This document shows positions 13,312 through 22,309 of a DNA stretch of 64,000 nt, one piece after another. The stretch is from Patella vulgata (lineage: Eukaryota; Mollusca; Gastropoda; Patellidae), in NCBI RefSeq assembly GCF_932274485.2, contig NC_065879.2, positions 33,164,436 to 33,228,435 on the forward strand, read 5' to 3'. Positions within the stretch are counted from its first letter, which is position 1. Every line of letters begins with the position of its first letter. The position numbers were made by a program, and so were the translations under genes. The notes under the pieces were generated by a model that was not told where the DNA came from, did not search any database, and saw only the letters and a list, made by a program, of their open reading frames with translations.

Positions 13312-13712
13312 CATATCGGATCGTAACGTCCTGGATTATGTCCCCGGATTGTACAAAAAAAATCAAGTTTTTAGGTTGCGGACCCTCTACTAAAGGTCAT
13401 AATTTTTTATCTGATTTAAAAACAAAAACGTTTAATTATATCAGTGTTAAAACCTAATGACGGTTGAGTTCGAATTTCGTGAAAATCAGACAAAAACTGC
13501 CCGACAAAATGGCCGCTCCTTGTACGCAAATAGTGTAAAAGTATTTAATACCTTGGTTGTGGGCCTTCTAGACGTCAGAATTTTAATATTATTTTGATGA
13601 AATTTAAAATATGTGTTTGTATCCCAGAGATTTCGATTCCTCTTGATATTCGTGCATATCGGACCATGACTTCCTGGATTATGTCGCCTGACTGTACGAA
13701 AAATTTCCTTTT
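13312..13712. repeat. Pair of diverged direct repeats
   Basis: TCCTGGATTATGTC and its neighbourhood occur at about 13330 and again at about 13671, each preceded by a CATATCGGAYC-like stretch and followed by GACTGTACGAAAAA or a similar sequence. The copies are about 342 bp apart and very diverged. Confidence 0.4.
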
Positions 13713-14616
13713 TTGGGCTTGTTTTCTGTCGATCTCTGGCAAATGTGGGCATACCTTGTAATTTTTTGTATGACAACCGCTTGTTAAAGATACAAACCAC
13801 TGAGTACAGAATGTTTTATTTTTTAGCCTAAATTGCATTCTTTATGATAAATTGAACAAATGGACATAACCCTACTCTTGTAACATTTCTCACCAGACAG
13901 TCACTGGGGTTTAAAATATACCCAAATCAGACAGTTGATTATATCTATCGTATTTTAAAAATGCTATTTTTGCTTCAGGGTGACGATTATGTGATAGAAA
14001 TGATAAAACAGATTCGAATTATAATTTTTACATAGAAAGTTGATTCGTTAAAAACGATTTGAAGATTCGTGAAGCGACTTTTTATGTAAATCATTGCAAA
14101 CAGATATGCGCACAGGGGTTTCTTTATAAGTTAATCTAATATTAAAAAACCCCATTAATCTGAAATTTCTCGATTATACGTATATGTTTTTCTGAACAGG
14201 TATGCATATGTCTTCATCGCTTCTTTATTTCAAACTAGGAATAATGTAATAAGGCAAACTTAATTGTTAACCGAATCGAAAACATCGATGCAGATAAAGT
14301 TTTTGATTTGATAGAATTTGACATATCTATTCAATCACCCATAATCATTTGTAGCTTAAAGTCCAACCATTGTCAAAAAATCAATACTTAATAGAATTAT
14401 TTTGCATTCGTGCAAAATGGTCGCATGTTTTTTTGCCAGTAGGTTTATGCTTCCGTGATATATTAGGTTTATTGGAATTCCAAACGATATTACTCACTTT
14501 GGTAAAATTAGAAAAAAAAAAGATTGTCACAACGATTCAGTTGGGTACTTAAATGTCTGAACGATCGCTCCAAGCTTGGCTGATTACCGGTTTTCGATTT
14601 TTCTCTAAATAAACTG

Positions 14617-14886
14617 GAATGGGGTTCAATGTCAGACTTTTCTGCTCCCTTGGATAGAACAGCGGCGCTACGACCTACTCTTGCTTTGAATTCCAACAAA
14701 CAAGGGTTATTTTACGTGCAAGCTAACATGTACATGGGACCTCGATTTTTTGTCCCATTCGAACGACATGCCAGGCCCCCGTCTTGCAAGGTAAAACAAG
14801 GCCGGAAAATCCCGATGAACTTATTCGACCAACACAGGGAGCGAACCCTTATTCTCACTGAGCCACCGCGACTCATTTCATCCTAA
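14617..14886 (-). mobile_element. SINE2 copy, near full length (tRNA-derived)
   Basis: On the minus strand the head reads GGTGGCTCAGTGAG (A-box-like), followed by GGGTTCGCTCCC (B-box-like). The body contains a stretch whose plus-strand form is GGGACCTCGATTTTTTGTCC. The 3' end reads GACATTGAACCCCATTCC, a decayed form of the GGACGTTAAACCCCATTTC tail seen in other copies. This is the only copy in the window with a clear head, and it is what identifies the family as tRNA-derived. Confidence 0.7.
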
Positions 14887-15020
14887 AAGGGTTGATTTTG
14901 TAATTAATGTCGTACTTTTAAGAAAAGTAGGGTTATTTGTCATTTGTAAAGATCTGGCTGTTTAGCTATATAATCTCGCCTATTTCAACCAAGCTAAGTG
15001 AAAGGCAGTAACGTATTGAT

Positions 15021-15180
15021 GTATATGTTACAGTCAATGTCTACAATCAGGCAATGTGTACAATGCCTTTGTAACCCTAACCCCCACCCCAACCCTTACC
15101 CGGCAATGTACACATTGACTGGTATATTTCAGGCATTGTGCATATTGCCTGATTGTAGACATTGACTGTCACATATATAC
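15021..15180. mobile_element. Small palindromic MITE
   Basis: Arms of about 48 bp, 15021-15068 and 15131-15180, are inverted copies of each other with few mismatches (core CAGTCAATGTCTACAATCAG). The 60-bp centre is rich in C runs. No clear target duplication or coding capacity was found. The class is undetermined. Confidence 0.75.
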
Positions 15181-15784
15181 CAACTGATTCAAATTAAATG
15201 ATCAGTTAGATCATGTGACCTGAACGTTTCAAAGACAATTAATATCCGATTTTAATCGGATTGTCAGGTTAACCTTTAGTCGTGTAAAAATTCTCTATGG
15301 AATATCGTGAAGCGAAGCCATATATAAAATGCTAGACGTCAGCTATCCTCGTTTGATATTTTAAAAAGCCTTTCTGTTTCGTTTCAAATATACATATACT
15401 ATAATATGACCAGAAAGGTCTGTAAATCAGTTGTAACAAATCCCTATTAGCAAGAAAGTTCTCGATTTCCTAAGAGGACACGAATTTTGTACACAATCTG
15501 AAACCAAACTATTGTAGTCACTTCTAATTATCCAAAATGTAGCACATAGCTCGATATGTTCCGTTTTCTACCTGGGAAAAAGGGGCCCTAGATGTCACCC
15601 CTCTCCCTGGGTACAAGAGTACACTAATTTCGCTAAAGGATGAATGACTTTGTTAATGCACTGTTTTCAGTTTCAATTTCTTAATATTTATGAAAATGTG
15701 TATGCAATTGATGCTGATATACTGCCTTACTGTATTTGTATTGTTTGCTCTACCGGTGTTTTGTTGTTCAGTTCTATATAGCAT
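15181..15784. other. Non-coding DNA
   Basis: Nothing recognisable. The open frame starting at 15690 runs into the inverted end of the next element and is judged chance. Confidence 0.5.
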
Positions 15785-16160
15785 TAAGGCCATTTTACAT
15801 GATTCTACTTTTGTTCAAGAACATCACCCAACATTAAAATTTGTCCTATCGTGTGTATGGGAATGTGAACAAGCTTGAACATGTTGGTTGCTGTTCGAGC
15901 AGGCACATTAATTTGAACATTTTAGGACAGTGTTCAAGGCCTTGAACCAATGAGAAGGCATTTTTAAGTCACGTGGTGAATTGGGTCGCATGACAATGAA
16001 CCAAATGGCAGCCTCCACATCCATCTCAAAGCAAGACCGCTTTGTCAAAACAATCTTGAACGTAACAACAAAACACATACTTATTGAAAACAGCTACTAG
16101 TGTATTTAAGGCGACGTTGCGTAGAGTATTCTCTCAACGTTATCAAGCTAATACAGTAAA

Positions 16161-16517
16161 ACAGGTATGAGGCAAATATATATAGACAAAATACAACAAC
16201 ATAACCGAAACCATACTTAGCAACAACATGATCAAAGGCCTACACCAACACTTATTAATATATACAATGAGCAGATAGAGAGTTAATTAACTTTATAGTC
16301 CATGGCCAGTGAGGATGTCTTAACAACAAGAATGGAAACCATACCTAACAACAATTAGATCAAAGGGTTGTGACACAAGTTGGTAACAATATACAAAAGT
16401 AAGAAGAGAAGCCGCTATGTTGAACGATCAATAAGGCCACTAAGTGGTTGCGATGTTAACCGAATACGGGAGGTTATGTTGTTGTATTTTGTCTATATAT
16501 ATTTGCCTCATACCTGT
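16161..16517. repeat. Perfect 46-bp inverted repeat
   Basis: The arms at 16161-16206 and 16472-16517 are exact reverse complements (start ACAGGTATGAGGCAAATATA, end ACAACAACATAACC) with a 265-bp loop. The loop contains two diverged direct repeats (GAAACCATAC-TAACAACA) at about 16207 and 16336. LINE coding similarity starts three bases after the right arm. Confidence 0.85.
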
Positions 16518-16519
16518 AA

Positions 16520-17077
16520 GGGGTTGAGAAGGGAAGCAAAGTAGAACTCGTGTGGATTCCATCACATGTCAACATTAGAGGAAACGAGGAGGCAGATCGA
16601 CTCGCCAATGAAGGTCTCAGGGACACAGCACCACTCCGCACCATAGACTACAGCACCACGGAAATCTACAGTATGGTCAAAAGACACGTCAATTCAATCT
16701 GGGAATTAAATCTCGTTGAACTTGACACATACAGATTCCGGCTGGATGACAAGATCTACACAAAGACAACACTCAATCACCCTAGAAGAGATATTTGTAG
16801 ACTTATATCGAAGCTACGGGTGAAAGAGCGGCTGCGAGACTACAAACACCAAGTCATCATCTGTGAGTGCGGAGAAGAATGTACCGCCAACCATGTCCTG
16901 GTAGACTGCGAAGTATACGAGGAGGAGAGAAGGGAACTAGTGAGAACAATGGAGACCAACAACATACCATTCAACACTAAGAAACTACTCTTCCCGAGAC
17001 CAGATCTGAAACTGCAAATCTTCGAACAAATCCACGCCCTAATGGACACAGTTGGACTAAGTAGAATAGTGAAGTAA
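16520..17077 (+). pseudogene. LINE ORF2 C-terminus (RNase H end, zinc-binding tail)
   Basis: The frame is open from 16520 to a TAA at 17075-17077 and codes about 185 residues. It starts with the end of an RNase H domain (VELVWIPSHVNIRGNEEADR, where WIPSH and GNEEAD are family hallmarks). It then passes a basic middle region and a zinc-binding-like motif (CECGEECTANHVLVDC). In full elements these follow endonuclease and reverse transcriptase domains, all absent here, so the copy is 5' truncated. An RNase H-bearing LINE fits the I, Nimb or Loa groups; the exact clade cannot be decided by eye. The remaining frame has no internal stop, which suggests a fairly recent insertion. It is followed directly by its own 3' UTR. 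Its reverse transcriptase, if active elsewhere, would be the likely mover of the SINEs sharing its tail. Confidence 0.85.
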
Positions 17078-17484
17078 GAGGGGGTCACGGTTAGACGGGC
17101 CCGGCATCTAAACACTAAACTACATAGGGGATTTATACCAAACTGGCAGGATAGTGGAGTAAGGGGGAGTCACGATCAGACGGACTCGGCATCTAAACAC
17201 TATTCCACCAAAAACAGACACCAAACCTACAGAGTGGGATAGTGGAGTAAGGGGAGGTCACGATAAGACGGGCCTGGCACCTAAACACAAACCCCACAAA
17301 GATGACATCTACCAAACTAGCAGGATAGTGGAGTAAGGGGGAGTTACGGTCAGACGAACTTGGCACCTAAACACTATTCCGCAAATAAAACTGATACCAA
17401 ACCCAGAGAGTGGGACAGTGGAGTAAGGGGAGGCCATGATAAGACGGGCCTGGCACCTAAACACTAACCCCAAACGATGACATC
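17068..17484 (+). repeat. Minisatellite in LINE 3' UTR (about 88-bp monomers, dimeric)
   Basis: Monomers begin GGATAGTGGAGTAAGGGG at 17149, 17237, 17323 and 17412, and a diverged first one covers the ORF end (AGAATAGTGAAGTAAGAGGG at 17068). Two monomer types alternate. One continues with TCAGACGGACTCGGCA and ends near ACCAAACCCAGAGAGT. The other continues with GATAAGACGGGCCTGGCACC and ends near GATGACATCTACCAA. The array is therefore a dimer of about 175 bp. Confidence 0.85.
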
Positions 17485-17703
17485 TACCAATCCAGAAGCA
17501 GACGAGATCATCTACCAAACGATATGTTTTGTATTAAATAAAGGGAAGAACTTCCCACTAAACCAAATCCATGGCCTAAGGCCAAATGGAAAGATTGCAA
17601 AATCATATTCTAAAAAACAGGAATCAGCTTCGGCTCTCCTATGTCTTGTCTGCGATATCACTTATGTGGAAGCAGACGTTAAACACCAAGAACGAACGAA
17701 CGA
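17485..17703 (+). mobile_element. LINE 3' tail 1 with hairpin and GAAC repeat
   Basis: The unique end of the LINE 3' UTR. The last bases read TGTCTGCGATATCACTTATG, then TGGAAGCAGACGTTAAACAC and a short GAAC repeat. TCTGC and GCAGA pair, giving a small stem-loop just before ACGTTAAA. Tails of this kind are the recognition signal of LINE reverse transcriptases that need a specific 3' end. The same segment occurs alone elsewhere in the window. Confidence 0.8.
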
Positions 17704-18095
17704 TGTAAGGGGAGGTCACGATAAGACGGGCCTGGCACCTAAACACAAATCCCACAAAGATGACATCTACCAAGCTAGCAGGATAGAGGAGTAAGGGGAG
17801 TTACGGTCAGACGGACTCGGGACCTAAATACTATTCCGCAAAAGAAACAGATACCAAACCCATAGAGTGGGATTGTGGAGTAAGGGGAAGTCACGAAAAG
17901 ATGGGCCTGGCACCTAAACACTAATCCCACAACGAAGACATCTACCAATCCAGAAGCAGAAGAAACCATCTACCAAACGATATGTTTTTTACTAAATAAA
18001 GGGAAGAACTTCCCACAAAACCCAATCCATGGCCTAAGGCCGAAAATGGAAAGATTGCAAAATTGTATTCTAAAAACAGGAAGCAACTACTGTTT
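17704..18095 (+). mobile_element. Second LINE 3' UTR copy
   Basis: Immediately after the GAAC repeat the minisatellite resumes mid-monomer (GTAAGGGGAGGTCACGATAA). It has monomer starts at 17782 and 17870, then a second copy of the unique tail from about 17946. This copy breaks off after AAAAACAGGAAGCAACTACT, before the hairpin. It is either a second 5'-truncated insertion next to the first or a local duplication. Confidence 0.75.
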
Positions 18096-18099
18096 TACT

Positions 18100-18121
18100 A
18101 TAGTAGTAGTAGTAGTAGTAC
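18100..18121 (+). repeat. TAG microsatellite
   Basis: A short GTA/TAG repeat closes the second LINE copy and is followed by the right arm of the inverted-end element. Confidence 0.8.
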
Positions 18122-18337
18122 CCCTACTGCATTAGCCTTAAATACACTAGTAGCTGTTTTCCATAAGTAATCCAGTCACTAAATGCCATATTTTAAAGAA
18201 CAATCTTGAACGTGTTCACTAAATGTTGTCTGGTGTAAATTGACATGTTAGTGCACACCTTATGACCTTGAACGCCATCCTTCAAAATGTTGGATGATGT
18301 TCTTAGACAAAAGTAGGGTCGTGTAAAATGGCCCTTA

Positions 18338-18922
18338 GCATCATAAAATCTTAATGTCACACGGACTCGTACCTAATGGACATTGGATTATAATTTGTAT
18401 AATTACTTACTTTAATGGCCCTAGCTTGAACCTATATTATTAATTAACACTAAACAATTAAATTAAACTTTGTAACAATGTTTAGTTATGAAGGGAAAAG
18501 ACATACACAGTTCTTCATGGTTTATATTTTCGATATTACCTGCAGTTTGTGTTGAGTGAACGTTAAAAACCCATTGCTCTTATGATTGCATAGGTGTAAA
18601 ATCCATTACCACCATTTTATCTTTAGAGAAAATGTCTTCGGAACTGATTGCTTTTCAATTATTAAGTAAAATGTACATATGATGCATGAAATCGAAAATG
18701 ATAACAATAATAGCATAAATGTCATCAGGTTTTATGTATGGCAGTTCAGTACGTACACACGTAAAGTTGCAAGATAACGAATGTAAATTGGTCTTTCCTT
18801 AGTTATATTCTCTTTTATAAATATCTAAATACTAACATTGCTCGTGCTGGAAAGGGATGGTGCGTGGCATTTATTTGTAACTTCCATATAAATATTGAAA
18901 CCATTCAAAATGTCATAAAGAA
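18338..18922. other. Non-coding DNA
   Basis: Nothing recognisable. Confidence 0.5.
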
Positions 18923-18959
18923 CATTTATCGGTCTTAGGGTTTAGTTTCAAATCTAATT

Positions 18960-19158
18960 GGGGGGGGGGGCTGGGTGACCGATGGTTGGCACGTGCGCGC
19001 TGTATCATAAGGTCTGCCATTGAGTCAACTGGCGTGGTTTCGATTCCCCGATTGTACGTGGCAAGAAGAAGGGTCGCCTGTCCAATCTTGGGAGTTTTCT
19101 CAGGTTTTCTCCCACTGCTAAAGACCCCCTACGCACAAACGAATTATTGAAATAAAAT
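18960..19158 (+). mobile_element. SINE1 copy
   Basis: A G run, then GGGTGACCGATGGTTGGCAC (A-box region), GGTTTCGATTCCCCG (B-box region) and the SINE1 body to GAATTATTGAAATAAAATTG. The distal tail is missing because the duplicated flank follows. Confidence 0.85.
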
Positions 19159-19200
19159 TGAGCATTTATCGGTCTTAGGGTTTAGTTTGATATCTAATCG

Positions 19201-19240
19201 GAGGGTTGGATGGCCGAATGGTTAGCACGTGCGCACGTGC
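19201..19240 (+). mobile_element. SINE1 head fragment
   Basis: GGTTGGATGGCCGAATGG and the next 15 bases match the SINE1 start, then similarity stops. It belongs to the second unit of the 240-bp duplication. Confidence 0.75.
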
Positions 19241-20070
19241 CCAATACCTAAACATAAAAATGAGCATAACTGACTGTACAATAGATTAAGCAGATGGCCC
19301 AGGATAATTCTTAGACTATGTAATATATCGGTGTCAAGAAATGTTAGACAATATGTGTATGTAAATTCCAGATGGCGAACAAAGTCATTAGTGATGTAAG
19401 CTCCGTTCAGTTGTGAGTTACTAGTGAACGTTCGTTTCTAGAGTTTTACGTCCACTTCCACCTAAGGTGATATCGTAGACAAGCTAGTGAACGAAAGCAG
19501 GAAGTGGTTTATAGTCGCGACGGAAGTGAGTCCTGAACTCTGCCAGACACAGACGGACAATAAAAACAGAGATTTATGAGAAATGTGATAACCCAGTGGA
19601 CCCTGCTTTATGATTTCTGATAAGATTCATTATTATTAATAGCTCTATGAAAAGCCCCTGTCAGTCTTATTCGTGCATTAAGCTGATATAGAACAGCAAT
19701 TTGAATATCGATGATGGCCTCGATATTGACCAAACACAACCTATTTATTATTTTGGAATGACAAGATGGAATGCACGCTACAGAGGTAATCGACAAGTGC
19801 TGGATAACGGTGTCTATACATCTTTCAAACCAGACTGGTTACTTTTTATGCGCTGTCCTCTTGTTTCGGTATCTTTATATGAGAAGACCTAATATCACTC
19901 CTAATTTATTCTGAAATTTGCCATAGCTACGTATCAGATATGCGATCGTTACTGTCATTGCAGGAAAAAATATGCGATACAAATCTTCACATGCTACAGG
20001 TTTTCTGTTTCCTGCGACAAAAGAAATATTGATAGTTCATAGCTGCCCGAGCAAACTGCTCCCAAACCCC
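19241..20070. other. Non-coding DNA
   Basis: No gene was recognised. An isolated LINE tail lies at 19437-19485. A 62-codon open frame on the minus strand at 19608-19796 and its overlapping plus-strand partner have no motif. Confidence 0.45.
19437..19485 (-). mobile_element. Isolated LINE tail
   Basis: The plus strand reads TTTTACGTCCACTTCCACCT and then AAGGTGATATCGTAGACAAG, the reverse complement of the LINE 3' end at 17648-17690. No LINE or SINE body was recognised beside it. Confidence 0.65.
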
Positions 20071-20187
20071 ATGGAGGAGATAAGCCCCCGAGTGGCTGCA
20101 TGTTGGATCTATCACGTTGCAGTGCTGCTTCCGGTGGTTCTGGTACTCATTGTCAACCTTGCTAGGAGGCCGCTATGTCCTCCATAG
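20071..20187 (+). pseudogene. Possible cytochrome P450 first-exon relic
   Basis: A 38-codon frame starts at an ATG in fair context (ACCCCATGG). It codes a short polar start (MEEISPRVAACW), a hydrophobic anchor (about residues 13-29, VAVLLPVVLVLIVNLA) and then ARRPLCPP. In microsomal P450s the membrane anchor is followed by a basic turn and the proline hinge, typically RRP-LPPGPRGLP. The match stops at the hinge: a TAG follows CCTCCA, and no GPRGLP or later exon was seen. The local GC content is higher than in the flanks, as expected of an exon. The in-frame frame extends upstream to 19972. It may be a decayed exon, an unusual first exon with a donor nearby (GTGAGT at about 20194), or chance. 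P450s are monooxygenases of the endoplasmic reticulum, but no function is claimed for this relic. Confidence 0.3.
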
Positions 20188-20430
20188 GACTGTGTGAGTT
20201 GTATTAATGTGTTGAAAAGGCCACATTTTATACCCCATGACTGTACTATTAAATAGCGATTGTCAATATCCCAATTCTGTTAAATTCTATTTTTAGCAAT
20301 TGATAAAATTGATCTGTGGTGCGTTTACGGTTGCTGTTGCCATGCAAGCTATGCCAACATTTTGCAAGAGATGGATAGAGAACAAGCAAAAAAAAAGCAA
20401 TAATCCAGGAAGTTATTGTCTCAAATGCGC

Positions 20431-20710
20431 GAATATCGAAAGAAACTGAGATGTTTGGGATATACATATGTTTTAAGTTTCATCGACATCCGAAAAAGAA
20501 TGGTGACCTCTAGAGTGTGCACAAGCTAAAAACTATAATCCATCACGTTATGGTCCAATACATGCCAATGTCGAAAGGAACCGAGATCTTTGGGAGATAA
20601 ACCCATATTTCAAGTTTCATCCAAATCGATAAAAATTGTGACCTGTAGACTGTCCACAGACAAATTATGGGCGACGACAATATACGTCCACATGAAAATG
20701 TGGGCGTATA
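20431..20710 (+). repeat. Family G repeat: two monomers and a terminal hairpin
   Basis: Two diverged tandem units start at about 20431 and 20566 (shared ATCGAAAGAAACTGAGAT-like start and AGTTTCATC-ACATC core). They are followed by GGGCGACGACAATATACGTC and a palindrome at 20681-20710, where TATACGTCCACAT and ATGTGGGCGTATA pair around a GAAA loop. The same end occurs at 45167-45212 and in the Gypsy right LTR at 11546. The class is unknown. Confidence 0.65.
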
Positions 20711-21194
20711 AAAACATTCTTCTCATGTTTGATCGTTAGGATCTGATGTTTTACATTTAGAATTGCTTGCACGATAAAAGTCTACCTCTCAAACGAGGCT
20801 TACAATCATTCATTTATAAAACTGGTGCGTTTTCGTTGCTCCTCGATATGAGCAGCAAAACAAAGGTTGTTTTTTTAAGATAAAGAGAAAATTGGATAGT
20901 GGAGGAAAATACGAATATTATCAGCATGATAATTGATTATCACTCGGCAAACCATATCGGGACAAAAACTCATATGAATAATACATGTTACTTATTACCA
21001 CTGTAGTCAGATAGACCAACAAATAATATACAATCTACAAAAAAAATATAATTACTCTGTGAATGTTTTGTTATGCTTTAGTTCACAAACAACCCAGGGT
21101 GCGTTACCATGATGTAATAATCCATTCGGCTTTACAGTCCCATTAGTCTAAATACCGTAGGTTATGCATAATTAATTAAGCAACACTTAATTAA
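20711..21194. other. Non-coding DNA
   Basis: Nothing recognisable. Confidence 0.5.
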
Positions 21195-21408
21195 TATCGT
21201 GAATTAATAAATCGATATGTATGCAACTGTATGTATATAAAACGTAAAGCCCCATTCACACGAACTGTTTGTCCTCCAATAGTTTTACACTATGTGAGTA
21301 TTATCGTGAATTAATAAATCGATATGTATGCAACTGTATGTATATTAAACGTAAAGCCCCATTCACACGAACTGTTTGTCCTCCAATAGTTTTACACTAT
21401 GTGAGTAT
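21195..21408 (+). repeat. Two tandem copies of 107 bp
   Basis: Units at 21195-21301 and 21302-21408 differ at about one position (ATATAAAACG against ATATTAAACG). The start is TATCGTGAATTAATAAATCG. Such identity implies a very recent duplication. Confidence 0.92.
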
Positions 21409-21959
21409 TATAGATGTCGGGTTCGATTATACATTATAAACTGTATAATAACAATCTTTACACAAAACCACCCGGATAATAGTCCAGATGTGTATTATTC
21501 TTTGTAACAATATGGAGTTAAAATACCATTATGCACCAAAACGGGCTATTTGTATTCTAGTATATTTAAATTTATGTATTTTAAGTCAAGAAGACCTAAC
21601 ACAATGCATAGTATCGATTTAAATATTACATGGATTTAAACTTGCTCTAAATGCATTTCTTATTCACACATAATGTATAATATCCTTTATCTACAGTTTA
21701 TAATTAACTTTTGATTAAGCTGCTGGTATTGGTATTTATACATTAGATATCCATTTTCATATGCTTCAAATCATGCTCATTTCCCCATGAATGCCAACAC
21801 TAATATACTACGTATTTACGTTCAATATCATTTAAATCCATACAACTATAAAGGCCTGTCATCGTTTAAACGAAAATATCTGCGATATCACCTCGGTGGA
21901 TGCGGACGTTAAATAAAGCTATTTCACACACATAAACGAAAATACAGTGGGCACCTTAA
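21409..21959. other. Non-coding DNA with an isolated LINE tail
   Basis: The only recognisable part is at about 21877-21915 on the plus strand: ATCTGCGATATCACCTCGGT, then GGATGCGGACGTTAAATAAA, matching the LINE 3' hairpin and ACGTTAAA box. Confidence 0.6.
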
Positions 21960-22309
21960 TGTCATCCCCATTAACATGATCGGTGTAAAGTCACACGGTC
22001 ATGTATCAAAGATTGGATGTGGCGATGTCTTTTTCCACAACAGCGGTGAGAAATCACAATCATGTTTTAAAGATGTGATTGGGATGTGTTTCTCTCCAAG
22101 AACGTGAGAATCTCACGGCCGCATATTAAAGAATGGATAATGGGTGCTCACCATATGAGCGCGAAAAGTCACACGGTCATTTATCGAAGATTGGATAGAG
22201 ATGTCTTTCTCCCCATGAACGTGAAAAGCCATATGGTCATGTATCAAAGATTGGATACTTATGTTTTTTCTCCCCATGAACGTGGAAAAGTCTTTGTGCA
22301 AGTCATATG
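21960..22309 (+). repeat. Degenerate minisatellite, left part
   Basis: Units of about 60-70 bp carry CCATGAACGTGAAAAGTCAC, GGTCATGTATCAAAGATTGG and GATGTCTTTTTC-like segments. About five to six units are readable before an 822-bp insertion. The array continues at 23128. Confidence 0.75.

Larger units (their letters stand above)
11761..14616. other. Diverged non-coding DNA with old repeats
   Basis: No gene was recognised. Two pairs of diverged repeats are listed separately (12143-12345 and 13312-13712). A fragment at 12530-12570 resembles the head of the 24690-24900 repeat. The remainder shows nothing recognisable. Confidence 0.45.
15785..18337. mobile_element. Inverted-end element containing LINE sequence
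   Basis: The left end (15785 onward, TAAGGCCATTTTACATGATT) and the right end (reverse complement from 18337, TAAGGGCCATTTTACACGAC) are inverted copies over about 55 bp. A second block, AACAGCTACTAGTGTATTTA, is repeated inverted at about 16090-16115 and 18132-18160, so the arms pair over 200-330 bp with gaps. GCAT lies immediately outside both ends (15781-15784 and 18338-18341), a possible 4-bp target duplication. The interior holds a 46-bp inverted repeat, the end of a LINE reading frame and two LINE 3' tails. Either LINE DNA inserted near the centre of a foldback element, or the element captured it. Confidence 0.7.
18923..19240 (+). repeat. 240-bp tandem duplication of SINE1 plus flank
   Basis: CATTTATCGGTCTTAGGGTT and the next 20 bases occur at 18923 and again at 19163, each followed by a SINE1 head. 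The second unit is cut after the SINE A-box region. The duplication therefore took place after the SINE had inserted. Confidence 0.8.

Noticed and set aside
15072-15100. Telomere-like CCCTAACCCCC sequence
   Set aside because: Only one or two irregular units, placed in the centre of a palindromic MITE; not a telomeric array.
17309-17518. Minus-strand frames with repeated FRCQARL-like phrases
   Set aside because: They are the reverse reading of the LINE 3' UTR minisatellite.
21960-22309. CRISPR-like spaced repeats
   Set aside because: Units are degenerate and adjoining, with no constant repeat and unique spacers, and the setting is eukaryotic.
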